64,000 bases of DNA from Vibrio sp. UBA2441. Lineage in GTDB: Bacteria > Pseudomonadota > Gammaproteobacteria > Enterobacterales > Vibrionaceae. Below, in pieces: positions 1-8,818 of the stretch. The stretch's first letter is position 1. Each line of letters starts with the position of its first letter. The DNA is taken from assembly GCA_002342685.1 (NCBI GenBank), contig DDQN01000064.1, positions 51,889 to 115,888 on the forward strand, in the 5' to 3' direction. The position numbers and the translations under genes are program-made. The notes under the pieces are model-generated. The model was given only the letters and a program-made list of their open reading frames with translations, had not been told where the DNA came from and did no database searches.

Positions 1-1
1 T

Positions 2-448
2 GCTCGTGTTTGGGGGGAAGTCGTAGACGATGAAGGAATGATCGATTTACCTTTGATCTGTGACTGGCCTAATCGCCCAAGGCAAAAAGTATGCTACGAA
101 CATGGCAAGCCATCTCAGACAAGATTTCAGGTGGTAAAGAGAGAAGAGCAGACAACATTGGTAAGGTTGTTGCCTATAACAGGGCGATCACATCAGTTGA
201 GGGTTCATATGATGGCATTAGGCCATCCGATTGTCGGTGATGAGTTTTATGCACATGTTGATGCTGAGCAGTTTTCAGATAGGTTGCAGCTTCATTCTTC
301 AGAGTTGAGTTTTTATCATCCAAATGATGATGTGTTAACCAGTAAATTTGTCAGTTGCGATTTTTATCCGCAAGCAAAAACAGAGATCTGGCAACATTTT
401 ACTGCTGAAGAAATGCTACCAGATTATAAGTCATTACCGAGAACTTAA
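2..448 (+). CDS. rluA: Ribosomal/tRNA pseudouridine synthase RluA, C-terminal part
   Basis: The reading frame is open from the left window edge, so this is the last 148 codons of a gene that starts outside. It carries the conserved C-terminal block of the RluA family, TGRSHQLRVHM followed by ALGHPIVGDEFY (about residues 60-85 of the visible part), and the segment DLPLICDWPNRPRQKV typical of RluA itself. RluA isomerises U746 in 23S rRNA and U32 in some tRNAs. The catalytic HRLD-type aspartate motif lies upstream of the window and cannot be checked. The gene is convergent with the UspA-like gene, only nine bases away, and no obvious terminator lies between them. Confidence 0.9.
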   Translation, partial: ARVWGEVVDDEGMIDLPLICDWPNRPRQKVCYEHGKPSQTRFQVVKREEQTTLVRLLPITGRSHQLRVHMMALGHPIVGDEFYAHVDAEQFSDRLQLHSSELSFYHPNDDVLTSKFVSCDFYPQAKTEIWQHFTAEEMLPDYKSLPRT

Positions 449-457
449 GGTTTATTC

Positions 458-895
458 TCAGCCCTGAGGTTTTACTACTAGAACATTAATTGGTGAGTTT
501 TGTACCACTTTACTCGCCACTGAACCTAACACTACCTTATCGACTTTAGAACGCTTATGGCTAGGCATGACAATAAGATCAGCGCCCAGTTTATTAGCAT
601 ACTCAAGAATAGTGGTGTACGGTTTTCCTTCCGCGACGTGCGTTTTATAGATTACGTCTTCTTTGATGTGTTGTACTGCAAACCGTTGGAGCTGATTCTT
701 AACATCATTTTTCATCTGTTTTGCTGCATCTTTAGGAAAATAAGTTGCAACCATAGACATGTGAATACCCGGAAGTACGGTAAGCAGATGAACTTCAGCA
801 TTCGAATATTTAGCATGCCACACAGCCAGTTCTACTGCTTTATCAGAAAAACCTTTATCATTTAAATCAACAGGCACAAGGATCTGTTTATACAT
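458..895 (-). CDS. UspA-family universal stress protein
   Basis: A 145-residue single-domain Usp protein. It begins with the typical beta strand MYKQILVPVDLND and ends with GSVASKVVQNSPINVLVVKP, the hallmark C-terminal helix-strand of the family. The usual ATP-binding signature is G-x2-G-x9-G-S/T. Here the first two glycines are replaced (SHKRSKVDKVVLGS), so nucleotide binding is doubtful. Such small cytoplasmic proteins are made in stress or growth arrest. In marine proteobacteria Usp genes often sit beside TRAP transporters, and here it lies 95 bases downstream of the TRAP permease on the same strand, so co-transcription is plausible. Its exact ligand is unknown. Confidence 0.85.
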   Translation of the reverse strand: MYKQILVPVDLNDKGFSDKAVELAVWHAKYSNAEVHLLTVLPGIHMSMVATYFPKDAAKQMKNDVKNQLQRFAVQHIKEDVIYKTHVAEGKPYTTILEYANKLGADLIVMPSHKRSKVDKVVLGSVASKVVQNSPINVLVVKPQG

Positions 896-990
896 TTTTC
901 TCTTCTCATTATGGAGGGACGGGCTATAAACCCTGAGTAATCCATTTCCGGTATTATCGGAATCAACACCAATGTTGATCCCGAATCTTT

Positions 991-3570
991 CTACGCGCTT
1001 ATTTCGTCCTTACTAGCACGTCGTCTTTGATTTAAGCCTAGTCCAAGAAGTATCAAAAATGCAGGGATAAATACCCATTCTTTCATTGGTCGCTCTGCTT
1101 TTACAATAACCGACTTGATTTCCCAGTCGAAATCAATGCCTGCTGACTCCGCAGGGCTGCCAAATTCAACCATATCCACAATCATTTTGCCGTCAGTTTC
1201 GTTAAGCATTAATCCCATGGATGAGATTCTCTCTTCAGCACCTTGTGCGTCTTCATCAAACGGCAGTCGTACTGTTTTTTCTAGATACTTCCCTTCAATG
1301 TTTTCACCTGAGACACGAAGTTCAAGTGATTGTCCCACATCGAGATTTTCAGTAATTTGAGCTATCTCAACTCCTGAGTAGAGATCTTTTTCAGGATAGA
1401 CCATATCCCACCAGAAACCAGGACGGAAGAATGAGAATGTCAGTACCAGCAATAAAACAGTTTCCCACCACTTGTTTTTGGTAAACCACCAGCCTTGAGT
1501 TGCTGCAGAAAATATCAACATGGCAGTAACGGCGGATAGAACTGTCAGGAATAAATGCCACCAGGTATCGATACCCATCATGAGAAGTTGGGTATTGAAT
1601 ACAAACATAAATGGCAATATTGCAGTTCGAATATCGTAGGTAAACCCTTGAATACCGGTTCTGATAGGGTCCGATTTAGCAATAGCGGCTGCGGCAAATG
1701 CAGCCAAACCAACCGGTGGAGTATCATCAGCTAAGATACCAAAGTAGAACACAAATAAGTGCACCGCGATTAATGGGATAATCAGTCCGTGAGCAGCACC
1801 CAGAGTAACAATTACCGGAGCCATTAATGTTGATACAACAATATAGTTAGCTGTTGTTGGTAGGCCCATACCGAGAACAAGACTTATCACAGCGGTGAAC
1901 AACAACATAAGAATAATGCTGCCGCCGGAGATAAATTCAACGAAATCTGTCATAACCAAGCCGATACCTGTCAAGGTAACTACGCCTACGACAATACCTG
2001 CTGCTGCTGTTGCCACACCGATACCTATCATGTTGCGGGCACCAGATACCAAGCTTTCCGTTAGATCAACAAAGCCAACTTTGATCTCTTCTTTTACATC
2101 GCCTTCTTTAGCGAAATAAGCAAGCAGAGGTCGCTGAGTGATCAGAATAAAGATCATAAAGACAGTGGCCCAGAACGCAGATAATCCTGGAGAGAAACGT
2201 TCTACCGTTAAGCACCATACCAGAACAACAATAGGCAATATGAAGTGCAAACCAGACTTAATCGTTGGGCCTGGATCGGGTACTTCTACAAGCTCTTCGT
2301 CAATAGACAAATGCGCGTGCTCGCTATACATAGCAGAGATTCGAACTAACCCCACGTAAGCTAATAATAAGGCGATAGTAACAATTGGCGTAGCCGCTTC
2401 ACCAAATACATCTTTGGTCCATCCAACGCCGTAATATACAGCTGCACTTAGGACGGCAAGCCCAAGAATGGTACCGGTGAAAGAGAGCAAGCTAGTGATA
2501 AATTTAGGCGTGTGACGACGAGGAAGCCCTGTCATACCCGCTTTACATGCTTCAAGATGAACAATATAGAGCAAAGCAATGTATGAAATTAGAGCAGGAA
2601 GTAGCGCTGCTTTAATCACTTCAACATAGGAAATACCCACATACTCAACCATTAAGAATGCTGCTGCACCCATAATTGGTGGCGTAAGCTGACCATTTGT
2701 TGATGCTGCTACTTCAACGGCACCCGCTTTGGTTCCCGGGAAGCCAACTCGTTTCATTAGAGGAATGGTAAACGTACCAGTAGTAACCACGTTCGCAATC
2801 GAAGAACCAGAAACAAGGCCGGACAAACCAGAGGCAACAACCGCAGCTTTGGCTGGGCCACCGCGCATATGGCCAAGCAGTGAGAAGGCTACTTTAATAA
2901 AGTAGGCACCAGCACCGGCTCTGTCTAGCATGGCACCAAACAGTACGAACAAAAACACGAATGATGTTGATACACCCAGAGCAACCCCAAAGACACCTTC
3001 TGTTGTCAGCCAAAGGTGAGACATAGCTTTATTAAGACTGGCCCCTTTGTGTGCAATGACGTCTGGCATATATGGGCCAGCAAAAGTGTATGTTAGGAAG
3101 ACGGCGGCAACCACCATGAGTGGTGGGCCAAGGGCTCTTCGAGTTGCTTCGAGCAAAAGAAGCATACCGATAACGGCGAAGATAATATCGGGCGTCGTTG
3201 GTGCACCAGAGCGATCCGCCAGTGCAGCGTAAAATATATAGATATAAGCAGCAGAGAAACTGCCAGCAAAGGCCAATACCCAATCAATAAGAGGAACTCT
3301 GTCTCTTGGTGAGTGAGTTAATGCCGGATAAGCCGTAAATGCTAAGAAAATAGCAAAGGCTAAATGAATTGAACGGGCTTGAGTGTCATTAAGTACGCCA
3401 AAATTAAAAATGAATGGTAATGGAGACGCGTACCAAAGTTGGAATAATGACCAGCAAAGTGGAACAAACCATAATACTCGACCAGGAATCCCTTTTGGGT
3501 TCCGTGCTCCGGTATCGGCTTGTGCCACCATTTCTTGCACATCTGGAGACGGTTGGTTTGTCTGCGTCAT
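991..3570 (-). CDS. TRAP transporter fused permease (DctQ/DctM fusion, TAXI-type)
   Basis: An 859-residue, very hydrophobic inner-membrane protein of the TRAP '4TM/12TM fusion' family. The first ~170 residues give the small DctQ-like helices, and the large DctM-like part follows. The latter includes the conserved blocks SGLSGLVSGSSIANVVTTG (about residue 248) and GMGLPTTANYIV (about 570). A C-terminal extension with a non-membrane region around residues 720-830 (PDZ-like; DUF3394-like) precedes a last hydrophobic helix near 840. TRAP carriers import substrates using the sodium gradient and a periplasmic receptor. The partner is the TAXI receptor encoded 293 bases upstream on the same strand. 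The substrate cannot be told from sequence; dicarboxylates or glutamate-like solutes are typical. Confidence 0.93.
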   Translation of the reverse strand: MTQTNQPSPDVQEMVAQADTGARNPKGIPGRVLWFVPLCWSLFQLWYASPLPFIFNFGVLNDTQARSIHLAFAIFLAFTAYPALTHSPRDRVPLIDWVLAFAGSFSAAYIYIFYAALADRSGAPTTPDIIFAVIGMLLLLEATRRALGPPLMVVAAVFLTYTFAGPYMPDVIAHKGASLNKAMSHLWLTTEGVFGVALGVSTSFVFLFVLFGAMLDRAGAGAYFIKVAFSLLGHMRGGPAKAAVVASGLSGLVSGSSIANVVTTGTFTIPLMKRVGFPGTKAGAVEVAASTNGQLTPPIMGAAAFLMVEYVGISYVEVIKAALLPALISYIALLYIVHLEACKAGMTGLPRRHTPKFITSLLSFTGTILGLAVLSAAVYYGVGWTKDVFGEAATPIVTIALLLAYVGLVRISAMYSEHAHLSIDEELVEVPDPGPTIKSGLHFILPIVVLVWCLTVERFSPGLSAFWATVFMIFILITQRPLLAYFAKEGDVKEEIKVGFVDLTESLVSGARNMIGIGVATAAAGIVVGVVTLTGIGLVMTDFVEFISGGSIILMLLFTAVISLVLGMGLPTTANYIVVSTLMAPVIVTLGAAHGLIIPLIAVHLFVFYFGILADDTPPVGLAAFAAAAIAKSDPIRTGIQGFTYDIRTAILPFMFVFNTQLLMMGIDTWWHLFLTVLSAVTAMLIFSAATQGWWFTKNKWWETVLLLVLTFSFFRPGFWWDMVYPEKDLYSGVEIAQITENLDVGQSLELRVSGENIEGKYLEKTVRLPFDEDAQGAEERISSMGLMLNETDGKMIVDMVEFGSPAESAGIDFDWEIKSVIVKAERPMKEWVFIPAFLILLGLGLNQRRRASKDEISA

Positions 3571-3690
3571 GTACTTTATCCTTCTTCTTGATGGTCGTTT
3601 ACTGAATAACCAAATGCAATGTTGAATGAATGGTGTAATTCTAGGATAGACCTGTCAGTATCGCCTGAATTACGTTGTTTTTTTGGTCGG

Positions 3691-3747
3691 TTGTTATACC
3701 AATTCAAGCAATTTTCGATAATCGAATGACTGGAATTGGTATCACAA
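3691..3747. repeat. Imperfect inverted repeat in TRAP intergenic region
   Basis: Arms TTGTTATACCAATTC (3691-3705) and GAATTGGTATCACAA (3733-3747) are inverted copies with one mismatch, enclosing a 27-base loop. The element lies between the TAXI receptor and the permease genes. ATACCAATTC-type palindromes are scattered in Vibrio intergenic regions, so this looks like a small dispersed repeat rather than an operator. In RNA from the minus strand it would form a hairpin between the two cistrons. Confidence 0.55.
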
Positions 3748-3811
3748 CTAATTTTTGAAGTTTGAAAACACAAAAATGTTATCTGAGATAAGAAAACATC
3801 TCGGCTTATAA

Positions 3812-3840
3812 ATTGATAAGGAGGCGTTAGCCTCCTTAAT
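3812..3840 (-). terminator. Stem-loop downstream of TAXI receptor gene
   Basis: AAGGAGGC (3818-3825) and GCCTCCTT (3830-3837) form a perfect 8-bp stem with loop GTTA, 27 bases beyond the stop codon of the TAXI gene. The following minus-strand sequence is only moderately T-rich. It may therefore be a partial terminator, or an RNA-stabilising hairpin that keeps receptor mRNA in excess over permease mRNA. Confidence 0.6.
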
Positions 3841-3863
3841 TTAAGTAATAAACTAAAGTGAAA

Positions 3864-4832
3864 TTACTTAAGTAAGCCTACTTCTTTGTAGTATTTAACA
3901 GCACCTGGGTGAAGAGGTATGGAAAGACCTGATTTAACCATCTCTTCTTTCTTCAGGTTTGCAAATGCAGGGTGTAAACGTTTGAATGTATCAAAGTTTT
4001 CAAATACTGCTTTTGCTACGTTATAAGCGACTTTATCAGACACATCGGTTGTTGTTACCATAGTTGCAGCAACACCAAAGCTATTTACTTCAGCTTCTGT
4101 ACCGCGGTAAGTTCCGGCAGGTAAAGATGTGTATGCATAATATGGGTTGTTAGAAACGATTTGGTCAATTTCAGCGCCCGTTGCAGATACTAATTTAGCA
4201 TCACAAGAGGTAGTGGCTTCTTTGATAGAACCGTTTGGATGCCCAACCATGTAAATGAATGCATCGATTTTGTTATCACATAATGCTTGAGAACGCTCAG
4301 AACCTTTTAGCTCAGATGCCAGCTTGAAGCTGTCATTTGTCCAGCCAAATGCATTCATGACCACACCCATTGTTGCACGGTCACCAGAGCCTGGATTACC
4401 AATGTTGACACGTTTGCCTTTTAGGTCAGCAACGCTATTGATACCAGAATCTGAACGAGCAATGATGTTGAACGGTTCAGTATGAAGTGAGAACATTGCG
4501 CGTAGTTTTTTGTACGGGCCTTGTGCTTCAAATTTACTTGTTCCGTTATATCCGTGGAACTGCCAGTCAGACTGAACAACACCAAAATCTAGCTCTTCAG
4601 CACGAATAGTGTTGATGTTGTAGATAGAACCACCAGTAGATTCTACAGAACAGCGGATATTATGCGCTTTACGACCTTTATTAACGAGCTTACAAATTGC
4701 ACCGCCAGTAGGATAGTAAACACCAGTAACAGAACCAGTACCTATTGTAATGAACTCTTGAGCGTAAACTGCACCTGAACCCATTACCGCGGCGGCAATT
4801 GCGCCTGCTTGGACAAATTTTTTAAATGCCAT
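3864..4832 (-). CDS. TAXI-family TRAP transporter substrate-binding protein
   Basis: A 322-residue periplasmic receptor. The N-terminal 24 residues are a classical Sec signal (two Lys, a hydrophobic core, cleavage after AVYA). The mature protein begins QEFITIGTGSVTGVYYPTGGAIC, the TAXI-family opening, and contains the ligand-pocket segments STGGSIYNI and GNPGSGDRATM. The receptor captures substrate and hands it to the fused permease encoded downstream. The start ATG is preceded on the minus strand by an AAGGAAGG-like Shine-Dalgarno sequence. Substrate is unassigned; glutamate or C4-dicarboxylates are known for related TAXI receptors, which is family knowledge and not evidence here. Confidence 0.92.
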   Translation of the reverse strand: MAFKKFVQAGAIAAAVMGSGAVYAQEFITIGTGSVTGVYYPTGGAICKLVNKGRKAHNIRCSVESTGGSIYNINTIRAEELDFGVVQSDWQFHGYNGTSKFEAQGPYKKLRAMFSLHTEPFNIIARSDSGINSVADLKGKRVNIGNPGSGDRATMGVVMNAFGWTNDSFKLASELKGSERSQALCDNKIDAFIYMVGHPNGSIKEATTSCDAKLVSATGAEIDQIVSNNPYYAYTSLPAGTYRGTEAEVNSFGVAATMVTTTDVSDKVAYNVAKAVFENFDTFKRLHPAFANLKKEEMVKSGLSIPLHPGAVKYYKEVGLLK

Positions 4833-5049
4833 GAACTTTCCTTCCTTTATTCATTGTGAACCCCGCAGTTAAGTAAGCATAGTTAACGCAGGAGTTTCCT
4901 GTTTGGAAACGGCATCTTTTTCAATCCATATGTTGAAAAAGTGGCTGCATAATAGCAAATATCTGGTACAAAATTATATGAATCATCAATGGGATAGCGG
5001 AAAACACTGGTCGACCAAGGTCTAATTGTATCGTTTTTATGTTGAAATT
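4833..5049. other. Gap upstream of the TAXI gene
   Basis: AT-rich spacer between the TAXI gene start and the argR terminator; it must hold the promoter of the TRAP genes. I see no convincing sigma-70 hexamer pair or operator. Confidence 0.4.
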
Positions 5050-5086
5050 GTTAAAAAAATCAGTCATTTAGTAAAATGACTGATTT
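5050..5086 (-). terminator. Rho-independent terminator of argR
   Basis: A perfect 13-bp stem, AAATCAGTCATTT (5057-5069) with AAATGACTGATTT (5074-5086) and a 4-base loop. On the minus strand it is followed by a run of seven T. It ends the argR transcript about 85 bases after its stop codon. Confidence 0.85.
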
Positions 5087-5100
5087 ATGTAAAGTGATTG

Positions 5101-5135
5101 TCGTTTTTGTGACTCGAGTCACGGAATAAAAACGA
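5101..5135. repeat. Palindrome in argR 3' untranslated region
   Basis: GTGACTCGAGTCAC (5109-5122) is a perfect 14-bp palindrome. It is flanked by the inverted arms TCGTTTTT (5101-5108) and AAAAACGA (5128-5135). It lies between the argR stop codon and its terminator, so it can form a second hairpin in the transcript or a dyad binding site in DNA. Function unknown. Confidence 0.6.
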
Positions 5136-5170
5136 AATCATGATTTGTGGAAAATATCGCTTTTTAGCCG

Positions 5171-5641
5171 TTATCCAGCATATTCAAAAAGCGAACAAAC
5201 CGAATCGAATAACTGCTTGGTTGTCACATTTAATGTTGGGGTTATAAATATTGTGTCATCCCCGGCAACAACACCTAAAATGCCTTCAGACTTACCCAAT
5301 GAATCCAGCAGACGAGCAATTAATTGTGCTGCACCAGGCCCGGTATGAATAACAACAATGGCATTGTTATGATCAATATCTAATACAAGTTCGCGTAGCG
5401 GACTGGAAGTGGTTGGAACACCTAGTTCAGCTGGCAAGCAGTAAACCATCTCCATCTTTGCATTTCGAGTACGAACAGCACCAAACTTAGTGAGCATACG
5501 GGAAACTTTAGATTGGTTGATATTTTCAAAGCCTTCCTGCTTTAATGCATCGACAATCTCTCCCTGAGAACCAAAACGCTCTTCTTTTAATAACGCTTTA
5601 AAAGCTCTAACTAAATTGTCTTGTTTATCTGTATTGCGCAT
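5171..5641 (-). CDS. argR: Arginine repressor ArgR
   Basis: A 156-residue ArgR. The N-terminal winged helix-turn-helix (about residues 1-75) contains QGEIVDALKQEGFENINQSK and VSRMLTKFGAVRTRNAKMEM. The C-terminal oligomerisation and arginine-binding domain contains the conserved GPGAAQLIARLLD and GTIAGDDTIF-like segment (here GVVAGDDTIFITP). The hexamer with L-arginine represses arginine biosynthesis and transport genes. I chose the ATG at 5641 (MRNTDKQDN), which gives the normal family length; a TTG five codons upstream would extend it without homology. It is divergent from mdh, the usual gammaproteobacterial arrangement. Confidence 0.97.
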   Translation of the reverse strand: MRNTDKQDNLVRAFKALLKEERFGSQGEIVDALKQEGFENINQSKVSRMLTKFGAVRTRNAKMEMVYCLPAELGVPTTSSPLRELVLDIDHNNAIVVIHTGPGAAQLIARLLDSLGKSEGILGVVAGDDTIFITPTLNVTTKQLFDSVCSLFEYAG

Positions 5642-5967
5642 GATCGTTATATTCAATGATATTAATAAGTCTGGCTATGTTCTCACATTCAATCTGGCTG
5701 CGGCAAATAGTCACCAAATATTTGTAGTGCTTGTCACTGATTGGTCCATTGAGAGGAAGTGCTTAGTAACATTTTAATTACAAAACTATTTCACCGTAAC
5801 TTGCAGATTTCAATACTACTTTTGTAGCACGTTGTATACGAGTTGCGCTAAGTCGCAAAGCTGACGTTAATTAATTGTAATCAAACTATGAATCATTTAA
5901 TTTGCAATAAACAAAAGAATAAAAACCCTACACAAACTTTAATCTTTAAATCTCAAGGAGAACTACT
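5642..5967. promoter_or_regulatory. argR-mdh divergent intergenic region
   Basis: 326 bases separating two divergent genes, so it holds both promoters. The mdh start has a strong Shine-Dalgarno (CAAGGAGA, 9 bases before ATG). I looked for ArgR boxes (TGAAT-N4-ATTCA) and found only weak half-matches, such as TGAATCATTTAATT at about 5890, so I do not assign an operator. Confidence 0.5.
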
Positions 5968-6900
5968 ATGAAAGTAGCCGTTATCGGAGCCGCTGGTGGC
6001 ATTGGGCAAGCCCTTGCTTTACTGCTTAAAAATCGCCTTCCTGCGGGTTCTGATTTAGCCCTTTACGATATTGCACCTGTAACACCGGGTGTCGCTGCTG
6101 ATTTAAGCCATATCCCGACGCCGGTTTCTATCAAAGGTTACGCGGGTGAAGACCCTGCGCCTGCTCTTGACGGTGCTGATGTTGTACTTATTTCTGCGGG
6201 TATTGCTCGTAAACCTGGTATGGATAGAGCTGATCTCTTTAACGTGAACGCTGGAATTGTTAAGTCACTTGCTGAGAAAATTGCAGTGATATGTCCGAAA
6301 GCCTTGGTTGGAATTATCACTAACCCGGTCAATACCACGGTACCAATTGCAGCTGAAGTTCTTAAGAAAGCAGGCGTTTATGATAAACGTCGTCTATTCG
6401 GTGTGACGACTCTGGATGTTTTGCGTTCAGAAACGTTTGTTGCTGACCTAAAAGACAAAGATCCAGGTGATATTCGTGTTCCTGTTATCGGTGGTCACTC
6501 AGGTGTGACTATTCTTCCTCTTCTTTCTCAAGTGAAAGGTGTTGAGTTTACTGATGAAGAAATTGCAGCCTTAACTGTTCGTATTCAAAACGCGGGTACT
6601 GAAGTTGTTGAAGCTAAAGCGGGTGGTGGTTCTGCAACGCTTTCTATGGGTCAGGCTGCGTGCCGTTTTGGTCTTTCTTTAGTGAAAGCACTTAATGGTG
6701 AAGAAAATGTCGTTGAGTGTGCCTATGTAGAAGGCCCTGGTGATCATACTCGTTTCTTCGCTCAACCTGTGAAACTGGGTAAAGACGGTGTAGAAGAAGT
6801 ATTAAGCTATGGTGAGTTAAGCGCCTTTGAACAAGAAGCACTTGCGGGCATGCAAGAAACGCTACAAGGCGATATTGTTAAGGGCGAAAACTTCGCTTAA
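5968..6900 (+). CDS. mdh: NAD-dependent malate dehydrogenase
   Basis: A 310-residue bacterial MDH, close to the 312 residues of the E. coli enzyme. It interconverts malate and oxaloacetate in the TCA cycle in the cytoplasm. The Rossmann glycine motif GAAGGIGQ is at residues 7-14. The substrate-binding loop ISAGIARKPGMDR carries Arg81 and Arg87. LDVLRSETF carries Asp150/Arg153, and IGGHSGVT contains the catalytic His177. It is a single-gene unit with a good ribosome-binding site and its own terminator, convergent with ispB. Confidence 0.98.
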   Translation: MKVAVIGAAGGIGQALALLLKNRLPAGSDLALYDIAPVTPGVAADLSHIPTPVSIKGYAGEDPAPALDGADVVLISAGIARKPGMDRADLFNVNAGIVKSLAEKIAVICPKALVGIITNPVNTTVPIAAEVLKKAGVYDKRRLFGVTTLDVLRSETFVADLKDKDPGDIRVPVIGGHSGVTILPLLSQVKGVEFTDEEIAALTVRIQNAGTEVVEAKAGGGSATLSMGQAACRFGLSLVKALNGEENVVECAYVEGPGDHTRFFAQPVKLGKDGVEEVLSYGELSAFEQEALAGMQETLQGDIVKGENFA

Positions 6901-6919
6901 TAATAGAATCTGATTACAG

Positions 6920-6957
6920 ATGGGGTTAGGCTGGTATTCGGTTTAACCCCATTTTTC
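6920..6957 (+). terminator. Terminator of mdh
   Basis: TGGGGTTA (6921-6928) pairs with TAACCCCA (6944-6951) and is followed by TTTTT. It lies 20 bases after the mdh stop. Confidence 0.8.
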
Positions 6958-6966
6958 ATATTAATG

Positions 6967-7938
6967 TTATTTATTCCGCTTAACGGCTAAATGCGCTAGA
7001 GCAATGAGTGCTTCTTTATATTCTGATTCGGGAATGATAGCTAACTCAGCGATGGCTTTGTCGGCTTCTTTATAAGCAAGCTCAGTCGTATACTCTAACG
7101 ATCCTGTTTCTTTCATTACTGCAAGGATCTCATCCAGCTTTTCCATCCCGTTAGCTTGCTCTATCGCTTCATGGATCATCTCACACTGATCATCATTGCC
7201 ATTTCGCATTGCATATAAAAGAGGCAGTGTTGGTTTTCCTTCCGCAAGATCGTCGCCGACGTTCTTACCCATCTCTTTACCGTCTGCTGTATAGTCAAGC
7301 ACATCATCAATGAGCTGAAATGCCGTACCAAGGTATTTACCATAGTTTTGCATGGCAAGTTCAACTTCGTCGTTAGAGTCGTTTAGAATCGCACCTATCT
7401 GTGTGGCTGCTTCAAACAGACGGGCTGTTTTGGAGTATATAACCCGCATATAACTTTCTTCGGTAGTTTCAGGATCATTGCAATTGATCAATTGCTGAAC
7501 CTCACCTTCGGCGATCACGTTTACGGCTTCACTCATTAATGCAAGGATCTTTAAAGATCCTAAGCTGGTCATCATTTGGAAAGATCGAGTGTAAATGTAA
7601 TCACCAACAAGGACACTGGCCGCATTACCGAATGCTTCGTTGGCTGTTTCTTTTCCTCTACGCATGTCGGACTCATCAACAACATCATCATGCAGTAGTG
7701 TTGCTGTATGAATAAATTCAACAAAGGCCGCGGCCATTGTGTGGTCCTTGCCACTATAACCGAGTGCTTTTGCTGAAAGAATGGCGAGAAGAGGGCGTAG
7801 ACGCTTTCCTCCGCCACTAACAATATAAAAACCGAGCTGGTTGATTAAAGTTACATCAGAGTTAAGTTGAGCGTGAATAATCTCGTTCACTTTTGCCATA
7901 TCATTGGCAGTAAGCGATTGGATAGCTTTAAAATCCAT
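6967..7938 (-). CDS. ispB: Octaprenyl diphosphate synthase
   Basis: A 323-residue trans-polyprenyl diphosphate synthase. It extends farnesyl diphosphate with isopentenyl units to make the ubiquinone/menaquinone side chain. Both aspartate-rich motifs are intact: DDVVD at residues 84-88 followed by DMRRG, and DDVLD at 211-215. The GGGKRLRP substrate motif is at 42-49. It is divergent from rplU-rpmA, the standard gammaproteobacterial arrangement. Chain length (C40) is inferred from orthology with IspB. Confidence 0.97.
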   Translation of the reverse strand: MDFKAIQSLTANDMAKVNEIIHAQLNSDVTLINQLGFYIVSGGGKRLRPLLAILSAKALGYSGKDHTMAAAFVEFIHTATLLHDDVVDESDMRRGKETANEAFGNAASVLVGDYIYTRSFQMMTSLGSLKILALMSEAVNVIAEGEVQQLINCNDPETTEESYMRVIYSKTARLFEAATQIGAILNDSNDEVELAMQNYGKYLGTAFQLIDDVLDYTADGKEMGKNVGDDLAEGKPTLPLLYAMRNGNDDQCEMIHEAIEQANGMEKLDEILAVMKETGSLEYTTELAYKEADKAIAELAIIPESEYKEALIALAHLAVKRNK

Positions 7939-8095
7939 GTTAGTTCCGGCTGAAGTAAGCCTACGTAAGGCTTTTATGATTTCTATTTTTGATAGATTTT
8001 ACACTAAAAAACGTTGATAAATACACAATTCATAGGCATGATCCTCTCACTTTTCTTTGGCGATTACCTTTTCGCCAATTTTTTAAAAATATGGC

Positions 8096-8124
8096 TTGTC
8101 ATGGGACGTTCATTCACGTAGAAT
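8096..8124 (+). promoter_or_regulatory. Sigma-70 promoter of rplU-rpmA
   Basis: TTGTCA (8096-8101), a 17-base spacer and TAGAAT (8119-8124) match the consensus well. The predicted leader of about 75 bases contains short arms CGCACA (8152-8157) and TGTGCG (8185-8190), so a leader hairpin is possible. Confidence 0.75.
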
Positions 8125-8208
8125 CTGCGCCCTATTGATGATTAGTTTAGCGCACACCCGATTATGCTTATTAAAGCGAAAGGCTGTGCGGAAAAAGCGG
8201 AGTAAAAA

Positions 8209-8520
8209 ATGTACGCTGTTTTCCAATCTGGTGGTAAACAACACCGTGTAAGCGAAGGTCAAACCCTTCGTTTAGAAAAATTAGACGTTGAAACTGGCGC
8301 AACAGTTGAGTTCGATACTGTTCTTATGGTTGCTAATGGCGAAGAAATTGCTATTGGCGCACCTCTTGTTGAGGGCGGTAAAGTAACTGCGGAAGTGGTT
8401 AAGCACGGTCGTGGCGATAAAGTTAAAATCGTTAAGTTCCGTCGTCGTAAGCACTCTCGTAAACAACAAGGCCACCGTCAGTGGTTCACTGAAGTGAAAA
8501 TTACTGGCATCAGCGCTTAA
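8209..8520 (+). CDS. rplU: 50S ribosomal protein L21
   Basis: A 103-residue protein, the exact usual length of bacterial L21. It starts MYAVFQSGGKQHRV and contains the conserved basic RNA-binding stretch KIVKFRRRKHSRKQQGHRQ near the C-terminus. It binds 23S rRNA with L20. It is the first gene of the rplU-rpmA operon; rpmA follows after 21 bases. A Shine-Dalgarno (GGAGT) lies 8 bases before ATG. Confidence 0.99.
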   Translation: MYAVFQSGGKQHRVSEGQTLRLEKLDVETGATVEFDTVLMVANGEEIAIGAPLVEGGKVTAEVVKHGRGDKVKIVKFRRRKHSRKQQGHRQWFTEVKITGISA

Positions 8521-8541
8521 TTCGGTTAGGAGAGATATACA

Positions 8542-8799
8542 ATGGCACACAAAAAAGCTGGCGGTTCTACTCGTAACGGTCGCGATTCAGAAAGTAAACG
8601 TCTCGGCGTTAAGCGTTTTGGTGGCGAATCAGTTCTAGCGGGTAACATCATCGTTCGTCAACGTGGAACTAAATTCCATGCTGGCACTAACGTTGGTATC
8701 GGTAAAGACCACACTCTTTTTGCTTTATCTGAAGGTAAAGTTAAATTTGAAGTTAAAGGTCCTAAAAACCGTAAGTTCGTAAGCATCGAAGCTGAATAA
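8542..8799 (+). CDS. rpmA: 50S ribosomal protein L27
   Basis: An 85-residue L27. The N-terminal tail MAHKKAGGSTRNGRDS reaches the peptidyl transferase centre in the ribosome. Next come the conserved GVKRFGGESVLAGNIIVRQR and GKVKFE segments. Length and start are those of the family. It is co-transcribed with rplU and followed by a terminator. Confidence 0.99.
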   Translation: MAHKKAGGSTRNGRDSESKRLGVKRFGGESVLAGNIIVRQRGTKFHAGTNVGIGKDHTLFALSEGKVKFEVKGPKNRKFVSIEAE

Positions 8800-8818
8800 T
8801 TTAGTTTCAAGCTGAATT

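Noticed and set aside
5880..5910. ArgR box in the argR-mdh region
   Set aside because: The best match (TGAATCATTTAATT) lacks the second half-site; too weak to call in AT-rich DNA.
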